From Actinomadura sp. K4S16 (GTDB lineage: Bacteria; Actinomycetota; Actinomycetes; Streptosporangiales; Streptosporangiaceae): a DNA stretch of 64,000 bases. Each line of letters begins with the position of its first letter. Position 1 is the first letter of the stretch. The notes beneath the pieces are model-generated. The model was not told where the DNA came from. It saw only the letters and a program-made list of their open reading frames with translations, and did not search any database. Both the position numbers and the translations under genes were made by a program. The stretch is taken from positions 620,001 to 684,000 of the forward strand of contig NZ_BDDE01000010.1 of the NCBI RefSeq assembly GCF_008327685.1, in the 5' to 3' direction. Of the stretch, positions 35,766 through 45,028 are shown piece after piece.

Positions 35766-37877
35766 TCAGATCAGCTCAAGGGGTTCGATCTGGACCCGTA
35801 CGGTCTCCGTAACCTTGCGCGCGCTGCGCACTCCCTGGGCCTCCTTCAGCGCGCGCGCCAGCGCAGGCCCTGCGGCGCGCGGAACGCGTATCAGAGCGCG
35901 CTCCTTCTCTTGAGCCTCCGTGCCGGACTGGGGGACGGGGATGGGGACGGGCCCGAGAACCTCCGCGCCATCGGGCAACCGGGTGTCGGCCAGAAGCTCC
36001 CGTATGGCGGCCGGGGACGCGGTCAGCGACGCCATGCGCGCGGCGGGCGGGAAGCCCACCTCCCTGCGTTCGGCCAGCTCCCGCTCCGCGTACGTGACGG
36101 GGTCCCAGCGCACGAGGGCCTGGACCGCCGGCAGCGCTCCTTCGGCGGCCACGATCACCGGGCCCTGCGGGCGGACGAGCGACGCCGCGTTCATCCAGCG
36201 CCTCAGCGTCTCCTCTCCGGCGCGTAGATCCGGCCGCCCTAGGAGGACCCAGCCGTCCAGCAGCAGAGCGGCCGGATACCCCCCTTCCGCAGGCGGCTCG
36301 GCCCCGGGCGTCGACACCACGAGCGCCCGTTCCGGCCCCACCCTGTCGAGGACGGCATCGCGCCCCGAGGTGCGTACGGGCACGCCGGGGAACGCCCGGC
36401 CGAGCTCCTCCGCCGTGCGTTTCGCACCCACCACGAGGGCGCGCACCTGGAAGAAGCCGCATTCGGGGCAGTGCCAGTCGCCGGCGATGGCGCCGCACCA
36501 GCGGCAGTACGGAGCCGCGTGCGACGAGGCCAGCGCCAGCGGCCCCTGGCAGGTCCGGCAGTGGGCCGGCGTGCGGCACCTTCCGCACGCGATGCCGGGG
36601 ACGTAACCGCGCCTCGGCACCTGGACGAGGACGGGCCCGGTCTCCAGCGCCTGCCGGGCGGCCTCGAAGGCGATGTTCGGCAGGCGCGCGGTGCGGGCGG
36701 CGGCGTCCCGCGCGAGCTGGGCGTCCTCCCCCACGTAGCGGACACGCGGCATCCTCGCCCGGACGCGGTTCCTGTCGGCGGCAAGCGCATGGGCCCAGCC
36801 GGTCTCCACGAGCTGCGTCGCGTCGGTGGTGCGGGTGAACCCGCCGATCAGCGCCCCGGCCCCCGACCGGTGCGCGCGCAGGGCGAGCACGTCGCGGGGG
36901 TGCGGATACGGCGCGTGCGGCTCGGCGTGGACGTCGTCGCCGTCGTCCCAGAGCACGACCAGCCCCAGGTCGGCGACCGGCGCGAACATGGCCGCGCGGG
37001 TGCCGACGACCGCCCGTGCCATGCCGCGCCGGACGGCGAGCCATCTCCGGTAGCGCTCCGCCGGGCCGAGCTCCGCCGTCAGGGCGACGTGCAGCCCCTC
37101 CCCCAGCTCCGCCTCCAAGGCGGCGTCGACACGCGCCACGTCGCGGCCGTCGGCGACGACGACGAGAGCTCCCCGCCCACCGCTCAAGGTGGCGGCCACC
37201 GCGCGCGCTATGGCCGCCGTCCAGTCGGGCCCAGGGAGCGCGGTCCACACGGCGCGCGGTGCTCTGCCGCCTGCCAGCGCGCTCAGAAACGACTCCCCCG
37301 CCGGGTACTCCCGCCACACGCCGGCGTCCGGCGCCTCCGGGGAGGCGGGGGCGGCCTCCTCCACGGGCTCGGCCTCCACACGGGCGTGCCGGGGCGGGAC
37401 GGCGAGGCGCAGGACGTCGGCGAACGTCCCCGCGTACCGGTCGGCCACCTCCCGCGCCAGCGTGGCGATCTCCGGCGCCAGGACGGGCTCGGGGGAGGTC
37501 ACCCGCTCCAGGAACAGCAGCTTGCCGCCGTGGGCGCTCTCCGCGACCCGCTCCAGGAGGAAGCCGTCGACGAGCTGGCCCGCGAAGCGCACCCGCACCC
37601 GGCACCCGGGGACCGCCTTGGCGTCCAGCTCCGCGGGCACCAGGTAGTCGAACGGACGGTCCAGGTGCGGGAGCGACATGTCGACCGCGATCCGCGCGAC
37701 GGGCAGTTCCGCGGCCGGCCGGCGGGCCCCCTTCTTCCCCGACGACCTGCCCGACGACTTGCCCGACGACCTGCCGGACGCGCCGGGCTTTCCGGAGTCG
37801 TCCGGCTTGCCGGCGGCCGCGCCGGGGAGGGCGTCCAGCCCCGGGATCAGGTCCGTTCCCCCGCCGTCCTTCGTCAC
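35766..37877 (-). CDS. priA: Primosomal protein N' (PriA), actinobacterial helicase-degenerate form
   Basis: PriA directs replication restart. The 703-residue protein has a Ser/Lys/Gly-rich N-terminal extension, the 3'-DNA-binding domain (VDMSLPHLDRPFDYLVP, about 65-81), and the zinc-binding Cys cluster CGRCRTPAHCRTC ... YCRWCG ... CPECG (about 417-467). The usual Walker A GxTGSGKT is absent and the DEEH-type Walker B position reads VLWDDGDD, so it is unlikely to be an active helicase. Related actinobacterial PriA proteins are commonly annotated as probable primosome factors without helicase activity. The gene is divergent from a membrane protein gene and about 70 bp upstream of the 602-aa gene. 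Confidence 0.88.
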   Translation of the reverse strand: MTKDGGGTDLIPGLDALPGAAAGKPDDSGKPGASGRSSGKSSGRSSGKKGARRPAAELPVARIAVDMSLPHLDRPFDYLVPAELDAKAVPGCRVRVRFAGQLVDGFLLERVAESAHGGKLLFLERVTSPEPVLAPEIATLAREVADRYAGTFADVLRLAVPPRHARVEAEPVEEAAPASPEAPDAGVWREYPAGESFLSALAGGRAPRAVWTALPGPDWTAAIARAVAATLSGGRGALVVVADGRDVARVDAALEAELGEGLHVALTAELGPAERYRRWLAVRRGMARAVVGTRAAMFAPVADLGLVVLWDDGDDVHAEPHAPYPHPRDVLALRAHRSGAGALIGGFTRTTDATQLVETGWAHALAADRNRVRARMPRVRYVGEDAQLARDAAARTARLPNIAFEAARQALETGPVLVQVPRRGYVPGIACGRCRTPAHCRTCQGPLALASSHAAPYCRWCGAIAGDWHCPECGFFQVRALVVGAKRTAEELGRAFPGVPVRTSGRDAVLDRVGPERALVVSTPGAEPPAEGGYPAALLLDGWVLLGRPDLRAGEETLRRWMNAASLVRPQGPVIVAAEGALPAVQALVRWDPVTYAERELAERREVGFPPAARMASLTASPAAIRELLADTRLPDGAEVLGPVPIPVPQSGTEAQEKERALIRVPRAAGPALARALKEAQGVRSARKVTETVRVQIEPLELI

Positions 37878-38013
37878 GTCCCCGTCCTACCAGATCGAGC
37901 CGACAGCCGATCCCGCGCGCTAGGGTTGACCCGTTTGAACGGGTGCGCGTCCTCCGGCCCATTGCCCGACGCCCGTCCGCACCCTCGCCGTCCGACGAGC
38001 CCCTGCAGGCGAA

Positions 38014-39690
38014 GTGACCACAGCTCATACCCATGAGCGGACGGACTCCCCCGCCGGCGGCGGGGCGTCACGCCGTTCCCCAAGCCCCTCAGCCGCCTCC
38101 AGGCGGAAGAAGTGGAAGAAGTGGGCGCGCCACCCCGTGGTGGCCGCCACGCTGGCCGCGGCCGTCCTGCATCTGGTGTGGGGGCTGCTCCTCGCGACCG
38201 AGGGCGGCGACCTGGCGGCACAGGCCGCGTGGACGGACTTCGTCTGGAAGCACCCCGGCGCGGCGTACAGCTTCGCCTGGTACGGCGGGATGCACCCCGC
38301 CTCCTACAGCGTCATGTCGCCGTACCTGATGGCGGTGTTCGGCATCCGCACGGTCGCGGTGGTGACGGGCACGATCTGCGCCGCGCTCACCGGGTACCTG
38401 CTCAAGCAGTTCAGGGCCCCGGTCGCGCTGCCCGCGTCGCTCTGGGCCGCCTTCGCGCTGGCCTGCAACGCCGCCTCCGGACGCGTCACGTTCGGCCTCG
38501 GGCTGATGTTCGCGCTCATGGCGACCATCGTGGCGTTCACCCCGCGCGGCACGCCCGCCCTGCGCGCGGCGGCGATGGCCGTCCTGAGCGTGCTGGCCTC
38601 CCTCGCGAGCCCCGTCGCGGGCCTGTTCCTGCTGGTGCTGGCCGCCGCGCTGTTCCTGACCGGGCGCCGCCGCGCCGGGGTCTGCGTCGCCGTGGGCCTG
38701 CCCGTCGTGGTCGGGACGACCAGCCTGCTCTTCCCGTTCAGCGGCGTCCAGCCGATCTCCCTCGACGCGATCGTGCTGCCCGCCGTCACCAGCGTGATCG
38801 CGATCCTGCTCTGCGCGCCGAAGACCTGGACGTTCGTCCGGATCGGCGCCGGCGTCTACCTCGCCGGGATCATCCTGACCTGGCTGATCCCCTCCCCCAT
38901 CGGCAGCAACGTCGAACGCCTCTCGCTGCTGTTCGGCGGCATGTTCCTGCTGTCGGCCGTGGCGCGCGCACACGGGCGGCTCCGGATCGCCGTGCTGTCG
39001 CTGGCGTTCATCGTCACGGCGTCCTGGCAGGTCGTGAAGCCCGTCGACGACCTCATCCACACCGAGCCCGCGGACGCCGCCGCCGACCACGCCCGCGGCC
39101 TCATCGGCGAGCTGAACGCCGTCGGCGCGGGCGACGCGCGCATCGAGGCCGTCCCGCTGCGCTCCCACTGGGAGTCCTCCGGCCTCAGCCGCCACTTCGC
39201 GCTCGCCCGCGGCTGGAACCGCCAGGTCGACGCCGAGCGCCACGCACTGTTCTACGAGGAGGGCGCGCTGACGCCCGCCTCGTACCGCGACTGGCTGCAC
39301 AAGTGGGCCGTCCAGTACGTCGTCCTGCCCGAGCAGGAGGTCGACTGGTCGTCGCAGGAGGAGGCCGCCCTCGTCGAGAAGGGCCAGCCGTACCTGACGG
39401 AGATCTGGCGGGACGAGCACTGGCGGCTGTACCGCGTGGCGAGCCCCACGCCGCTGGTCGACCGGCCCGCCTTCGTCAGCACGCTCAACTCCGGGAAGCT
39501 CGTCGTCGACGTGCCGTCGAGCGGATCCTTCCTGGTGCGGGTCTCCTGGTCCCCCTGGCTGAGCGTGACGGGCGGGGACGCCTGCCTGGCGCGCGAGGGC
39601 GAGTTCGTCCGGCTGCAGGCGCGCGCCCAGGGCCGCTACACCATCGCCGCCCGCTACGGCCTGCACCGCGGCAACCACTGCGCCCCCTGA
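38014..39690 (+). CDS. Polytopic membrane protein of unknown function
   Basis: The 558-residue protein has a basic Ser-rich cytoplasmic start (RRKKWKKWARHP), about 10-11 hydrophobic segments (about 43-345) and a large soluble C-terminal part (about 350-558) with a WLHKWAVQYVVLPEQEVDW segment and a beta-rich end. It resembles actinobacterial proteins often labelled MFS transporter or glycosyltransferase-like integral membrane proteins near priA-metK, but I see no diagnostic catalytic motif. GTG 38014 is the only good start in frame. It is the only plus-strand gene in a long run of minus-strand housekeeping genes. Confidence 0.7.
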   Translation: MTTAHTHERTDSPAGGGASRRSPSPSAASRRKKWKKWARHPVVAATLAAAVLHLVWGLLLATEGGDLAAQAAWTDFVWKHPGAAYSFAWYGGMHPASYSVMSPYLMAVFGIRTVAVVTGTICAALTGYLLKQFRAPVALPASLWAAFALACNAASGRVTFGLGLMFALMATIVAFTPRGTPALRAAAMAVLSVLASLASPVAGLFLLVLAAALFLTGRRRAGVCVAVGLPVVVGTTSLLFPFSGVQPISLDAIVLPAVTSVIAILLCAPKTWTFVRIGAGVYLAGIILTWLIPSPIGSNVERLSLLFGGMFLLSAVARAHGRLRIAVLSLAFIVTASWQVVKPVDDLIHTEPADAAADHARGLIGELNAVGAGDARIEAVPLRSHWESSGLSRHFALARGWNRQVDAERHALFYEEGALTPASYRDWLHKWAVQYVVLPEQEVDWSSQEEAALVEKGQPYLTEIWRDEHWRLYRVASPTPLVDRPAFVSTLNSGKLVVDVPSSGSFLVRVSWSPWLSVTGGDACLAREGEFVRLQARAQGRYTIAARYGLHRGNHCAP

Positions 39691-39847
39691 CCCGGCCGAG
39701 CCCAGCCCGAGCACAGCGCCGCACTGCCCCGAACGAGCGCCCTGGCCGAAACAACCGGGTGCCATCGTCACAGGAGCCACCGTCACAGGAGCCACCATCC
39801 CGGGGGCCAAAACAGCGGCGTCGCTGACACAGCGGCGTGGGACGAGA

Positions 39848-39875
39848 AAGGGCCCCGGGGCGTCCCGGGGCCCTT
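39848..39875. terminator. Strong bidirectional terminator hairpin
   Basis: GGGCCCCGGG (39850-39859) and CCCGGGGCCC (39864-39873) pair around a 4-nt loop, extended by AA/TT, and TTCTTCGTT follows on the plus strand and TTTCTCGTC on the minus strand. It sits between the convergent membrane protein gene and metK and probably ends both transcripts. Just upstream (about 39766-39800) are short tandem copies of GTCACAGGAGCCACC. Confidence 0.8.
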
Positions 39876-39890
39876 CTTCGTTGAGACCGG

Positions 39891-41084
39891 TTACAGGCCG
39901 GCGGCGGAGGCCAGGTCCTTGGCGCGGTCGGTCGACTCCCAGGAGAAGTCGGGCTCCTCGCGGCCGAAGTGGCCGTAGGCCGCCGTCTGCGAGTAGATCG
40001 GGCGCAGCAGGTCGAGGTCGCGGACGATCGCGGCCGGGCGCAGGTCGAAGACCTCGCCGATGGCCTTCTCGATCTTCTCGGGGGCGACCTTCTCGGTGCC
40101 GAACGTCTCCACGAACACCCCGACCGGGTGGGCCTTGCCGATCGCGTAGGCGACCTGCACCTCGGCGCGGTCGGCGAGCTGCGCGGCGACGATGTTCTTG
40201 GCGACCCAGCGCATCGCGTACGCGGCGGAGCGGTCCACCTTGGACGGGTCCTTGCCGGAGAACGCGCCGCCGCCGTGCCGGGCCATGCCGCCGTAGGTGT
40301 CCACGATGATCTTGCGGCCGGTGAGGCCGGCGTCGCCCATCGGGCCGCCGATCTCGAAGCGGCCGGTCGGGTTCACCAGCAGCCGGTAGTTGTCGGTGTC
40401 GAGGTCGAACTCGGCGAGCACCGGGTCGACCACGTGCTCCTTCACGTCCGGGGCGAGCAGCTCCTTCAGGTCGATGTCGGGAGCGTGCTGGCTGGACACG
40501 ACGACGGTGTCGAGGCGGACGCCGCGGTCGCCGTCGTACTCGATGGTGACCTGGGTCTTGCCGTCGGGGCGCAGGTACGGCACGTCGCCGCTCTTGCGGA
40601 CCGCCGACAGCCGCCGGGCGAGCCGGTGCGCCAGCGTGATCGGCAGCGGCATCAGCTCGGGCGTCTCGCTGGTGGCGTAGCCGAACATCAGGCCCTGGTC
40701 GCCCGCGCCCTGCCGGTCGAGGTCGTCGACGCCCTCGCCCTCGCGGGTCTCGTAGGCGTCGTCGACGCCCTGCGCGATGTCGGGCGACTGCGCGCCGATC
40801 GACACCGAGACGCCGCAGGAGTGGCCGTCGAAGCCCTTCTTGGACGAGTCGTAGCCGATCTCCAGGATCTTCTCCCGGATCACGCCCGGGATGTCCACGT
40901 AGGTCTCGGTGGTGACCTCACCGGCCACATGGACCTGACCGGTCGTGATCATCGTCTCGACGGCGACCCGGCTCTTCGGGTCGTCCTTGAGCATCGAGTC
41001 GAGGATCGCGTCGCTGATCTGGTCCGCGATCTTGTCCGGGTGACCCTCGGTCACCGACTCGGAGGTGAACAGGCGGCGAGACAC
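39891..41084 (-). CDS. metK: S-adenosylmethionine synthetase
   Basis: MetK makes SAM from methionine and ATP. The 397-residue protein has [19 protein letters not shown] at the start (catalytic HPDK), [12 protein letters not shown] (about 116-127), and the glycine-rich P-loop-like [17 protein letters not shown] (about 261-277). It starts with GTG 41084 behind AAGGAG; the frame is open further upstream to 41171 without similarity. It lies 141 bp downstream of coaBC; the gap has a 16-bp tandem repeat, so metK likely has its own promoter. Confidence 0.97.
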   Translation of the reverse strand: MSRRLFTSESVTEGHPDKIADQISDAILDSMLKDDPKSRVAVETMITTGQVHVAGEVTTETYVDIPGVIREKILEIGYDSSKKGFDGHSCGVSVSIGAQSPDIAQGVDDAYETREGEGVDDLDRQGAGDQGLMFGYATSETPELMPLPITLAHRLARRLSAVRKSGDVPYLRPDGKTQVTIEYDGDRGVRLDTVVVSSQHAPDIDLKELLAPDVKEHVVDPVLAEFDLDTDNYRLLVNPTGRFEIGGPMGDAGLTGRKIIVDTYGGMARHGGGAFSGKDPSKVDRSAAYAMRWVAKNIVAAQLADRAEVQVAYAIGKAHPVGVFVETFGTEKVAPEKIEKAIGEVFDLRPAAIVRDLDLLRPIYSQTAAYGHFGREEPDFSWESTDRAKDLASAAGL

Positions 41085-41179
41085 GTACGTGAACTCCTTG
41101 CAGCGGCTGCTGACTGACGTCGCAGAACGGATTCTTTGTCGACTTCGGCGAGGGACGCCGCCCCCCGCCATGGTTCCCC

Positions 41180-41211
41180 ATGGATGTTAGGGCCAATGGA
41201 CGCTAGGGCCA
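41180..41211 (-). repeat. 16-bp tandem repeat between coaBC and metK
   Basis: Two adjacent 16-bp units, ATGGATGTTAGGGCCA and ATGGACGCTAGGGCCA (14 of 16 identical), fill the stretch about 95 bp upstream of metK. On the minus strand TAACAT (rightmost part of one unit) could serve as a -10 element. A protein-binding direct repeat controlling metK is possible but unproven. Confidence 0.6.
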
Positions 41212-41225
41212 GAAGTCTAGCCGGA

Positions 41226-42476
41226 TCATCGCCCTTCGCCCTGACGAACGCCTGACGGCGGGCCCTCCAGCCGCGCCGAGACGAGATCCCAGACGACCTC
41301 GGCGAGCGCCTCCTTGGCGCCCCGCGGCACCTCGGTCGCCGACCCGTCCGCCCCGAGGACGGTCGCGGCGTTGTCGGGGCGGCCGAAGGTGAGGTTCTCG
41401 CCGACCTGGTTGACGACGAGGAGGTCGCAGCCCTTGCGGGCGAGCTTGGCCCGGCCGTTGGCGAGGACGTCGTCGGTCTCGGCGGCGAAGCCCACGATCA
41501 CCTGGCCGGGACGGCGGCTCGCTCCCAGCTCGGCCAGGATGTCGGGGTTCTTGACGAGCCGGATCGGCTCCGGCTCCGCCCCCTCGGCCTTCTTGATCTT
41601 GGAGCCGCGGTAGTCGGCCGGCCGGAAGTCCGCGACCGCGGCCGCCATGACGACCGCGTCGGCCGACCCGGCCGCCTCCACCACCGCCTTGCGCATCTCC
41701 TCGGCCGACCCGACCGGGACGGTCTCGGCGCCCGCCGGGTCGGGCAGGGCGACGTTCGCGGAGACGAGCGTCACCCTGGCGCCGCGGGCCACCGCGGTCC
41801 GGGCGAGGGCGTAGCCCTGCAGGCCGGACGAGCGGTTGCCGATGAAGCGGACGGGGTCGATGGCCTCGCGGGTGCCGCCGGCGGAGACCACCACGTGCCG
41901 TCCGGCGAGGTCGCGCCCGCCGGCGCCGCGGGCGAGCACGTGCCGGGCGATCTCGAACAGCTCGGCGGGGTCGGGCAGCCGCCCGGGCCCGGTGTCCTTG
42001 CCCGTCAGGCGCCCGGAGGCGGGCTCCACCACGACGGCGCCGCGTGCCCGCAGCGTCGCGACGTTGGCCTGCGTGGCGGGGTGCTGCCACATCTCGGTGT
42101 GCATCGCGGGCGCGAACACGACGGGGCAGCGGGCGGTCAGCAGGGTGTTGGTGAGCAGGTCGTCGGCGAGTCCGTGCGCCGCCTTGGCGAGCAGGTCGGC
42201 GGTGGCCGGCGCGACGAACACGAGGTCGGCCTGCTGCCCCAGCCGGACGTGCGGGACCTCGGCGACGCCGTCCCACACCCGCGGGGACACCGGCTTGCCG
42301 GACAGCGCGGCCCAGGTGGGCTCTCCGACGAAGCGGAGCGCGTCGGCGGTCGGCACGACGGTGACGTCGTGGCCCGACTCGGTGAGCCGCCGGAGCAGCT
42401 CGCACGCCTTGTACGCGGCGATTCCGGCGCTCACTCCGAGCACGACGCGCGGCTTGGGGGAGGTCATACGGCCCAC
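41226..42476 (-). CDS. coaBC: Bifunctional phosphopantothenoylcysteine decarboxylase / phosphopantothenate-cysteine ligase
   Basis: Two steps of coenzyme A synthesis are fused. The N-terminal flavoprotein decarboxylase (CoaC, about 1-185) has VLGVSAGIAAYKACELLRRL and PAMHTEMWQHPATQ, the PxMxxxMW motif region. The C-terminal CTP-dependent ligase (CoaB, about 190-416) has VSAGGTREAIDPVRFIGNRSSG and the KIKK lysine motif (near residue 288). The 42476 ATG gives 416 residues; a second ATG nine bases downstream is equally likely. It follows rpoZ after a 345-bp repeat-filled gap, suggesting its own promoter. Confidence 0.95.
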   Translation of the reverse strand: MGRMTSPKPRVVLGVSAGIAAYKACELLRRLTESGHDVTVVPTADALRFVGEPTWAALSGKPVSPRVWDGVAEVPHVRLGQQADLVFVAPATADLLAKAAHGLADDLLTNTLLTARCPVVFAPAMHTEMWQHPATQANVATLRARGAVVVEPASGRLTGKDTGPGRLPDPAELFEIARHVLARGAGGRDLAGRHVVVSAGGTREAIDPVRFIGNRSSGLQGYALARTAVARGARVTLVSANVALPDPAGAETVPVGSAEEMRKAVVEAAGSADAVVMAAAVADFRPADYRGSKIKKAEGAEPEPIRLVKNPDILAELGASRRPGQVIVGFAAETDDVLANGRAKLARKGCDLLVVNQVGENLTFGRPDNAATVLGADGSATEVPRGAKEALAEVVWDLVSARLEGPPSGVRQGEGR

Positions 42477-42821
42477 GATCCCATCACACGCCCCCCGCCC
42501 TCATGCCGGGGTCCTGCCGGAGGCTGCCTTGGCTCGCCCGGGGGTCTGGGGGTCGCCCCCAGGCGGCGCAGCGGACGCGGCCTGGGCGAAGGCGGCCGGA
42601 GGCCGACGAGCAGCATCGGTCGCCCCGGCCCGGGGGTCTGGGGGTCGCCCCCCAGGCGGCGCAGCGGACGCGGCCTGGGCGAAGGCGGCCGGAGGCCGAG
42701 GAGCAGCATCGGTCGCCCCGGCCCGGGGGTCTGGGGGTCGCCCCCCAGGCGGCGCAGCGGACGCGGCCTGGGCGAAGGCGGCCGGAGGCCGACGAGCAGC
42801 ATCGGTCGCCCCCGGTAGCCC
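42477..42821. repeat. Three tandem copies of a 92-93-bp GC-rich repeat (coaBC-rpoZ gap)
   Basis: No gene lies in these 345 bp. Copies run at about 42537-42628, 42629-42721 and 42722-42813, differing by a single C and a few bases. Each contains the hairpin CTGGGGGTCGCCCCCCAG, then GGCGGCGCAGCGGACG and a GGCGAAGGCGGCCGGAGG segment ending in CAGCATCGGTCGCCCC. The G-run/C-run hairpin style resembles the 45-bp repeats in the hydroxylase small subunit. The array may act as a transcript end for rpoZ or be a mobile palindromic repeat that expanded. Confidence 0.9.
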
Positions 42822-43076
42822 CTAGCCCTCGATGGGCTCGGCGTTCAGGAGGCCTTCGCGCGTCTCGCGGAGGGCGATCGACAGCGGCTTCTCCTGGACC
42901 TGCGTCTCGACGAGCGGGCCGACGTACTCCAGCAGGCCCTCGCCCAGCTGGGCGTAGTAGGCGTTGATCTGCCGGGCGCGCTTGGCCGCGATGCTCACGA
43001 GGCCGTACTTGGTGTCGACGACCTCGAGGAGCTCGTCGATCGAAGGGTTGGTGATGCCCTCGTTGCTGGCTGCCAC
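42822..43076 (-). CDS. rpoZ: RNA polymerase omega subunit
   Basis: The 84-residue omega subunit assists assembly of beta-prime into RNA polymerase. The sequence [29 protein letters not shown] (about 13-41) is the core omega signature, followed by [17 protein letters not shown]. Its length is typical of actinobacteria. It lies 27 bp after gmk and is probably on the same mihF-gmk-rpoZ transcript. Confidence 0.96.
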   Translation of the reverse strand: MAASNEGITNPSIDELLEVVDTKYGLVSIAAKRARQINAYYAQLGEGLLEYVGPLVETQVQEKPLSIALRETREGLLNAEPIEG

Positions 43077-43103
43077 TCGGTGGCCTTCCGCTAGGTAGAA
43101 CGG

Positions 43104-43784
43104 CTACTGGTCAGCCATCAAGGCTAGCAGCTCGTCGCACACGTCCTGCACGGCCGTGTTGACGAGCGTGACGTCGAACTCCTTCTCGGCGGCGAGTTCG
43201 ACGCGGGCCGCGTCGAGGCGGCGCTCGATGACCTCGGGGGGCTCGGTGCCGCGTCCGGTGAGGCGGCGGACGAGCTCCTCCCAGCTGGGGGGAGCGAGGA
43301 ACACCAGCTGCGCCTCGGGCATGGACCGCCGGACCTGCCGGGCGCCCTGGAGGTCGATCTCCAGGAGGACCGGCTCGCCGCGGGCGAGGCGCTCCTCGAC
43401 GGGCCGGCGCGGGGTGCCGTAGCGGTTGCCCGCGAACTCGGCCCATTCGAGGAGCTCCCCTTCGGCGACGAGCCGGTCGAAACCGGCGTCGTCGACGAAG
43501 AAGTACTGCACACCGTCGGTCTCACCCGGGCGGGGGGCCCGGGTGGTCACCGAGACCGACAGCCACACCCGGGGGTGTGAGCGCCGGATCTCGGCGACGA
43601 CCGTGCTCTTGCCGACGCCCGACGGCCCGGACAGGACCGTCAGCCGCCGCGCGAGCGGGCCATTCGGCCTGGAGCCCTCCGGCGCAGCGATGGGTGCGCC
43701 GGAGCCGGACGGGATGGTGCCGTTCCCGGGTCGCCCCGAGCCGGCCGCGGCGGTCTGGCCGCCGCGCCCGCCCGTGAGTCGCAC
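43104..43784 (-). CDS. gmk: Guanylate kinase
   Basis: Gmk phosphorylates GMP to GDP. The P-loop [13 protein letters not shown] and the GMP-binding segment [21 protein letters not shown] and [16 protein letters not shown] are intact, followed by [16 protein letters not shown] 43784, one base after the mihF stop, was chosen; this leaves a Gly/Pro-rich 40-residue leader before the kinase core, as often in actinobacteria. The longer open frame to 43916 overlaps mihF and is not coding. Coupling to mihF is implied by the spacing. Confidence 0.93.
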   Translation of the reverse strand: MRLTGGRGGQTAAAGSGRPGNGTIPSGSGAPIAAPEGSRPNGPLARRLTVLSGPSGVGKSTVVAEIRRSHPRVWLSVSVTTRAPRPGETDGVQYFFVDDAGFDRLVAEGELLEWAEFAGNRYGTPRRPVEERLARGEPVLLEIDLQGARQVRRSMPEAQLVFLAPPSWEELVRRLTGRGTEPPEVIERRLDAARVELAAEKEFDVTLVNTAVQDVCDELLALMADQ

Positions 43785-43785
43785 G

Positions 43786-44112
43786 TCAGCGGTTCGCACT
43801 TCCGCCGAACTCACGCTCCAGGGAAGCGCGCTGGTTGGCGCCGAGGCCCCGCACACGGCGGGACTCGGCGATGCCCAGGCGCTCCATGATCTGCTTCGCA
43901 CGGACCTTGCCCACACCGGGCAGCGATTCCAGGAGGGCCGACACCTTCATCTTTCCGATGACGTCGTCGGACTGACCCTCTTTGAGAACCTCGGCGAGCG
44001 AGGTTCCCCCGTGCTTCAGCTTGTTCTTAACCTCGGCCCGCTCCTTGCGAGCCTTGGCAGCCTTCTCCAAGGCTGCGGCGCGCTGTTCGGGGGTTAGGGG
44101 CGGAAGAGCCAC
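43786..44112 (-). CDS. mihF: Actinobacterial integration host factor
   Basis: The 108-residue DNA-binding protein is nearly identical in pattern to Streptomyces sIHF and mycobacterial m[23 protein letters not shown] at the start, then [20 protein letters not shown] and the helix-two-turn-helix region [15 protein letters not shown] (here [20 protein letters not shown]). These proteins shape the nucleoid and influence development and recombination; they are unrelated to enterobacterial IHF. The start is GTG 44112, preceded by GAGGTG. Its position before gmk-rpoZ and after pyrF is conserved in actinomycetes. Confidence 0.96.
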   Translation of the reverse strand: MALPPLTPEQRAAALEKAAKARKERAEVKNKLKHGGTSLAEVLKEGQSDDVIGKMKVSALLESLPGVGKVRAKQIMERLGIAESRRVRGLGANQRASLEREFGGSANR

Positions 44113-45025
44113 GCCGGGTCACCTCAGGTTTCCACTCGACGGAGTCGGACGGGTTGGGAAACTAGCGAGTTCACCACCCATAAGGCAACGTGAAGTGCCG
44201 TTTAGCCCACCACAAATTCACGAAAATCACTCCTCGGAGTGTCCTGAATACAGAGTGTACCCAACTCCGGCCCCTCAGAGCCCCAACCCCTTGGCTTGCT
44301 GGGACTTTCGCATGATCGTGAAAATCCGCCCATTCTGCCCGCACATGTGGCACTCGGTACCCGTTCGCCGCTGCGCTTCGCTCCCCTGAGCGGCCCCTGC
44401 GCCACGGTCCCGCCACCGCCCCGGGACGCCGTCCCGGCCGTCCCCGCGGGGGCTCCCACAAGTGATCCCGACCGAGTGACACTCGTCACGCCGCGCCGTT
44501 CCGCACGTCGCCCCGGCACCGTTACTGTCATCCTCGACAACACACCGCCAAGATCGTTCGTTCGGCCCGGAGGACACCCCCACCGCACCAGCTCCCCCAG
44601 CCCGCCGCCAGGGCACCGCCACGGACGCGGAAGCGCCGGCCGCCCCTCCGGAGACTCCCCCCGGTCCGGAATCGCGCCTCCGCGTGACCGAGTTCACCGT
44701 TCGGCACGTATCGCAAAGCGACGACTCGGCCCCCGCATTCGCATGCGACTAAAACCACAAAGCGCGATGGCGCACGCCACAAAACTCGCCCGCAAAGCGT
44801 TCTGTGCACCCGCGCACCAATGGCGCCGGGGATGTCCGCGGGCGGGGACGCCGCGCGCGCCGGCGCCCGCGCGGCCATCGCCCGAGCCGCCTGCCCCTGC
44901 CGAGCCCTGCCCCGGCCGCCGGCCCGTGCCCGCCCGCCCCGTGCCCGCCCGCCCCGTGCCCGCCCGCCCCGTGCCCGCCCGGCCCGCGGCCTGGCCTGGC
45001 CCATGCCCGTTCAGGCCGTGCCCGT
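44113..45025. other. 913-bp gene-free region between pyrF and mihF
   Basis: No convincing gene is seen; open frames here are biased GC shadows. The mihF-proximal 150 bp are AT-richer and include the dyad CACTCC-TC-GGAGTG (44228-44241) and a minus-strand TACACT near 44260 that could be a -10 element for mihF. The middle (about 44380-44700) is featureless and C-rich. The pyrF-proximal end has period-15 repeats listed separately. Confidence 0.6.
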
Positions 45026-45028
45026 TCA
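44923..45028. repeat. Period-15 repeats after pyrF
   Basis: CCCGTGCCCGCCCGC occurs four times at 44923, 44938, 44953 and 44968 with slight decay in the last. Next to it, GTTCAGGCCGTGCCC is present twice (about 45009-45038 region), so the last codons and stop of pyrF are duplicated 15 bp downstream. Both arrays share the 15-bp period and a CCGTGCC core, suggesting slippage expansion from the end of pyrF. Confidence 0.7.

Noticed and set aside
34022..36606. Several plus-strand ORFs opposite the 602-aa gene and priA
   Set aside because: They are antisense shadows rich in Ser, Arg and Ala and lack start signals or family features.
41085..41225. Possible SAM riboswitch upstream of metK
   Set aside because: I could not find conserved core motifs of any SAM riboswitch class, only a 16-bp tandem repeat.
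42537..42813. CRISPR-like array in the coaBC-rpoZ gap
   Set aside because: The three units are continuous 92-93-bp repeats without variable spacers, and there are no cas genes.
43785..43916. Upstream extension of gmk
   Set aside because: The extra codons overlap mihF in another frame and have no similarity to guanylate kinases; GTG 43784 directly follows the mihF stop.
44528..45004. Long minus-strand open frame in the pyrF-mihF gap
   Set aside because: The translation is Arg/Gly/Ala-rich low-complexity with no family pattern, spans the 15-bp repeat array, and is what high GC content produces by chance.
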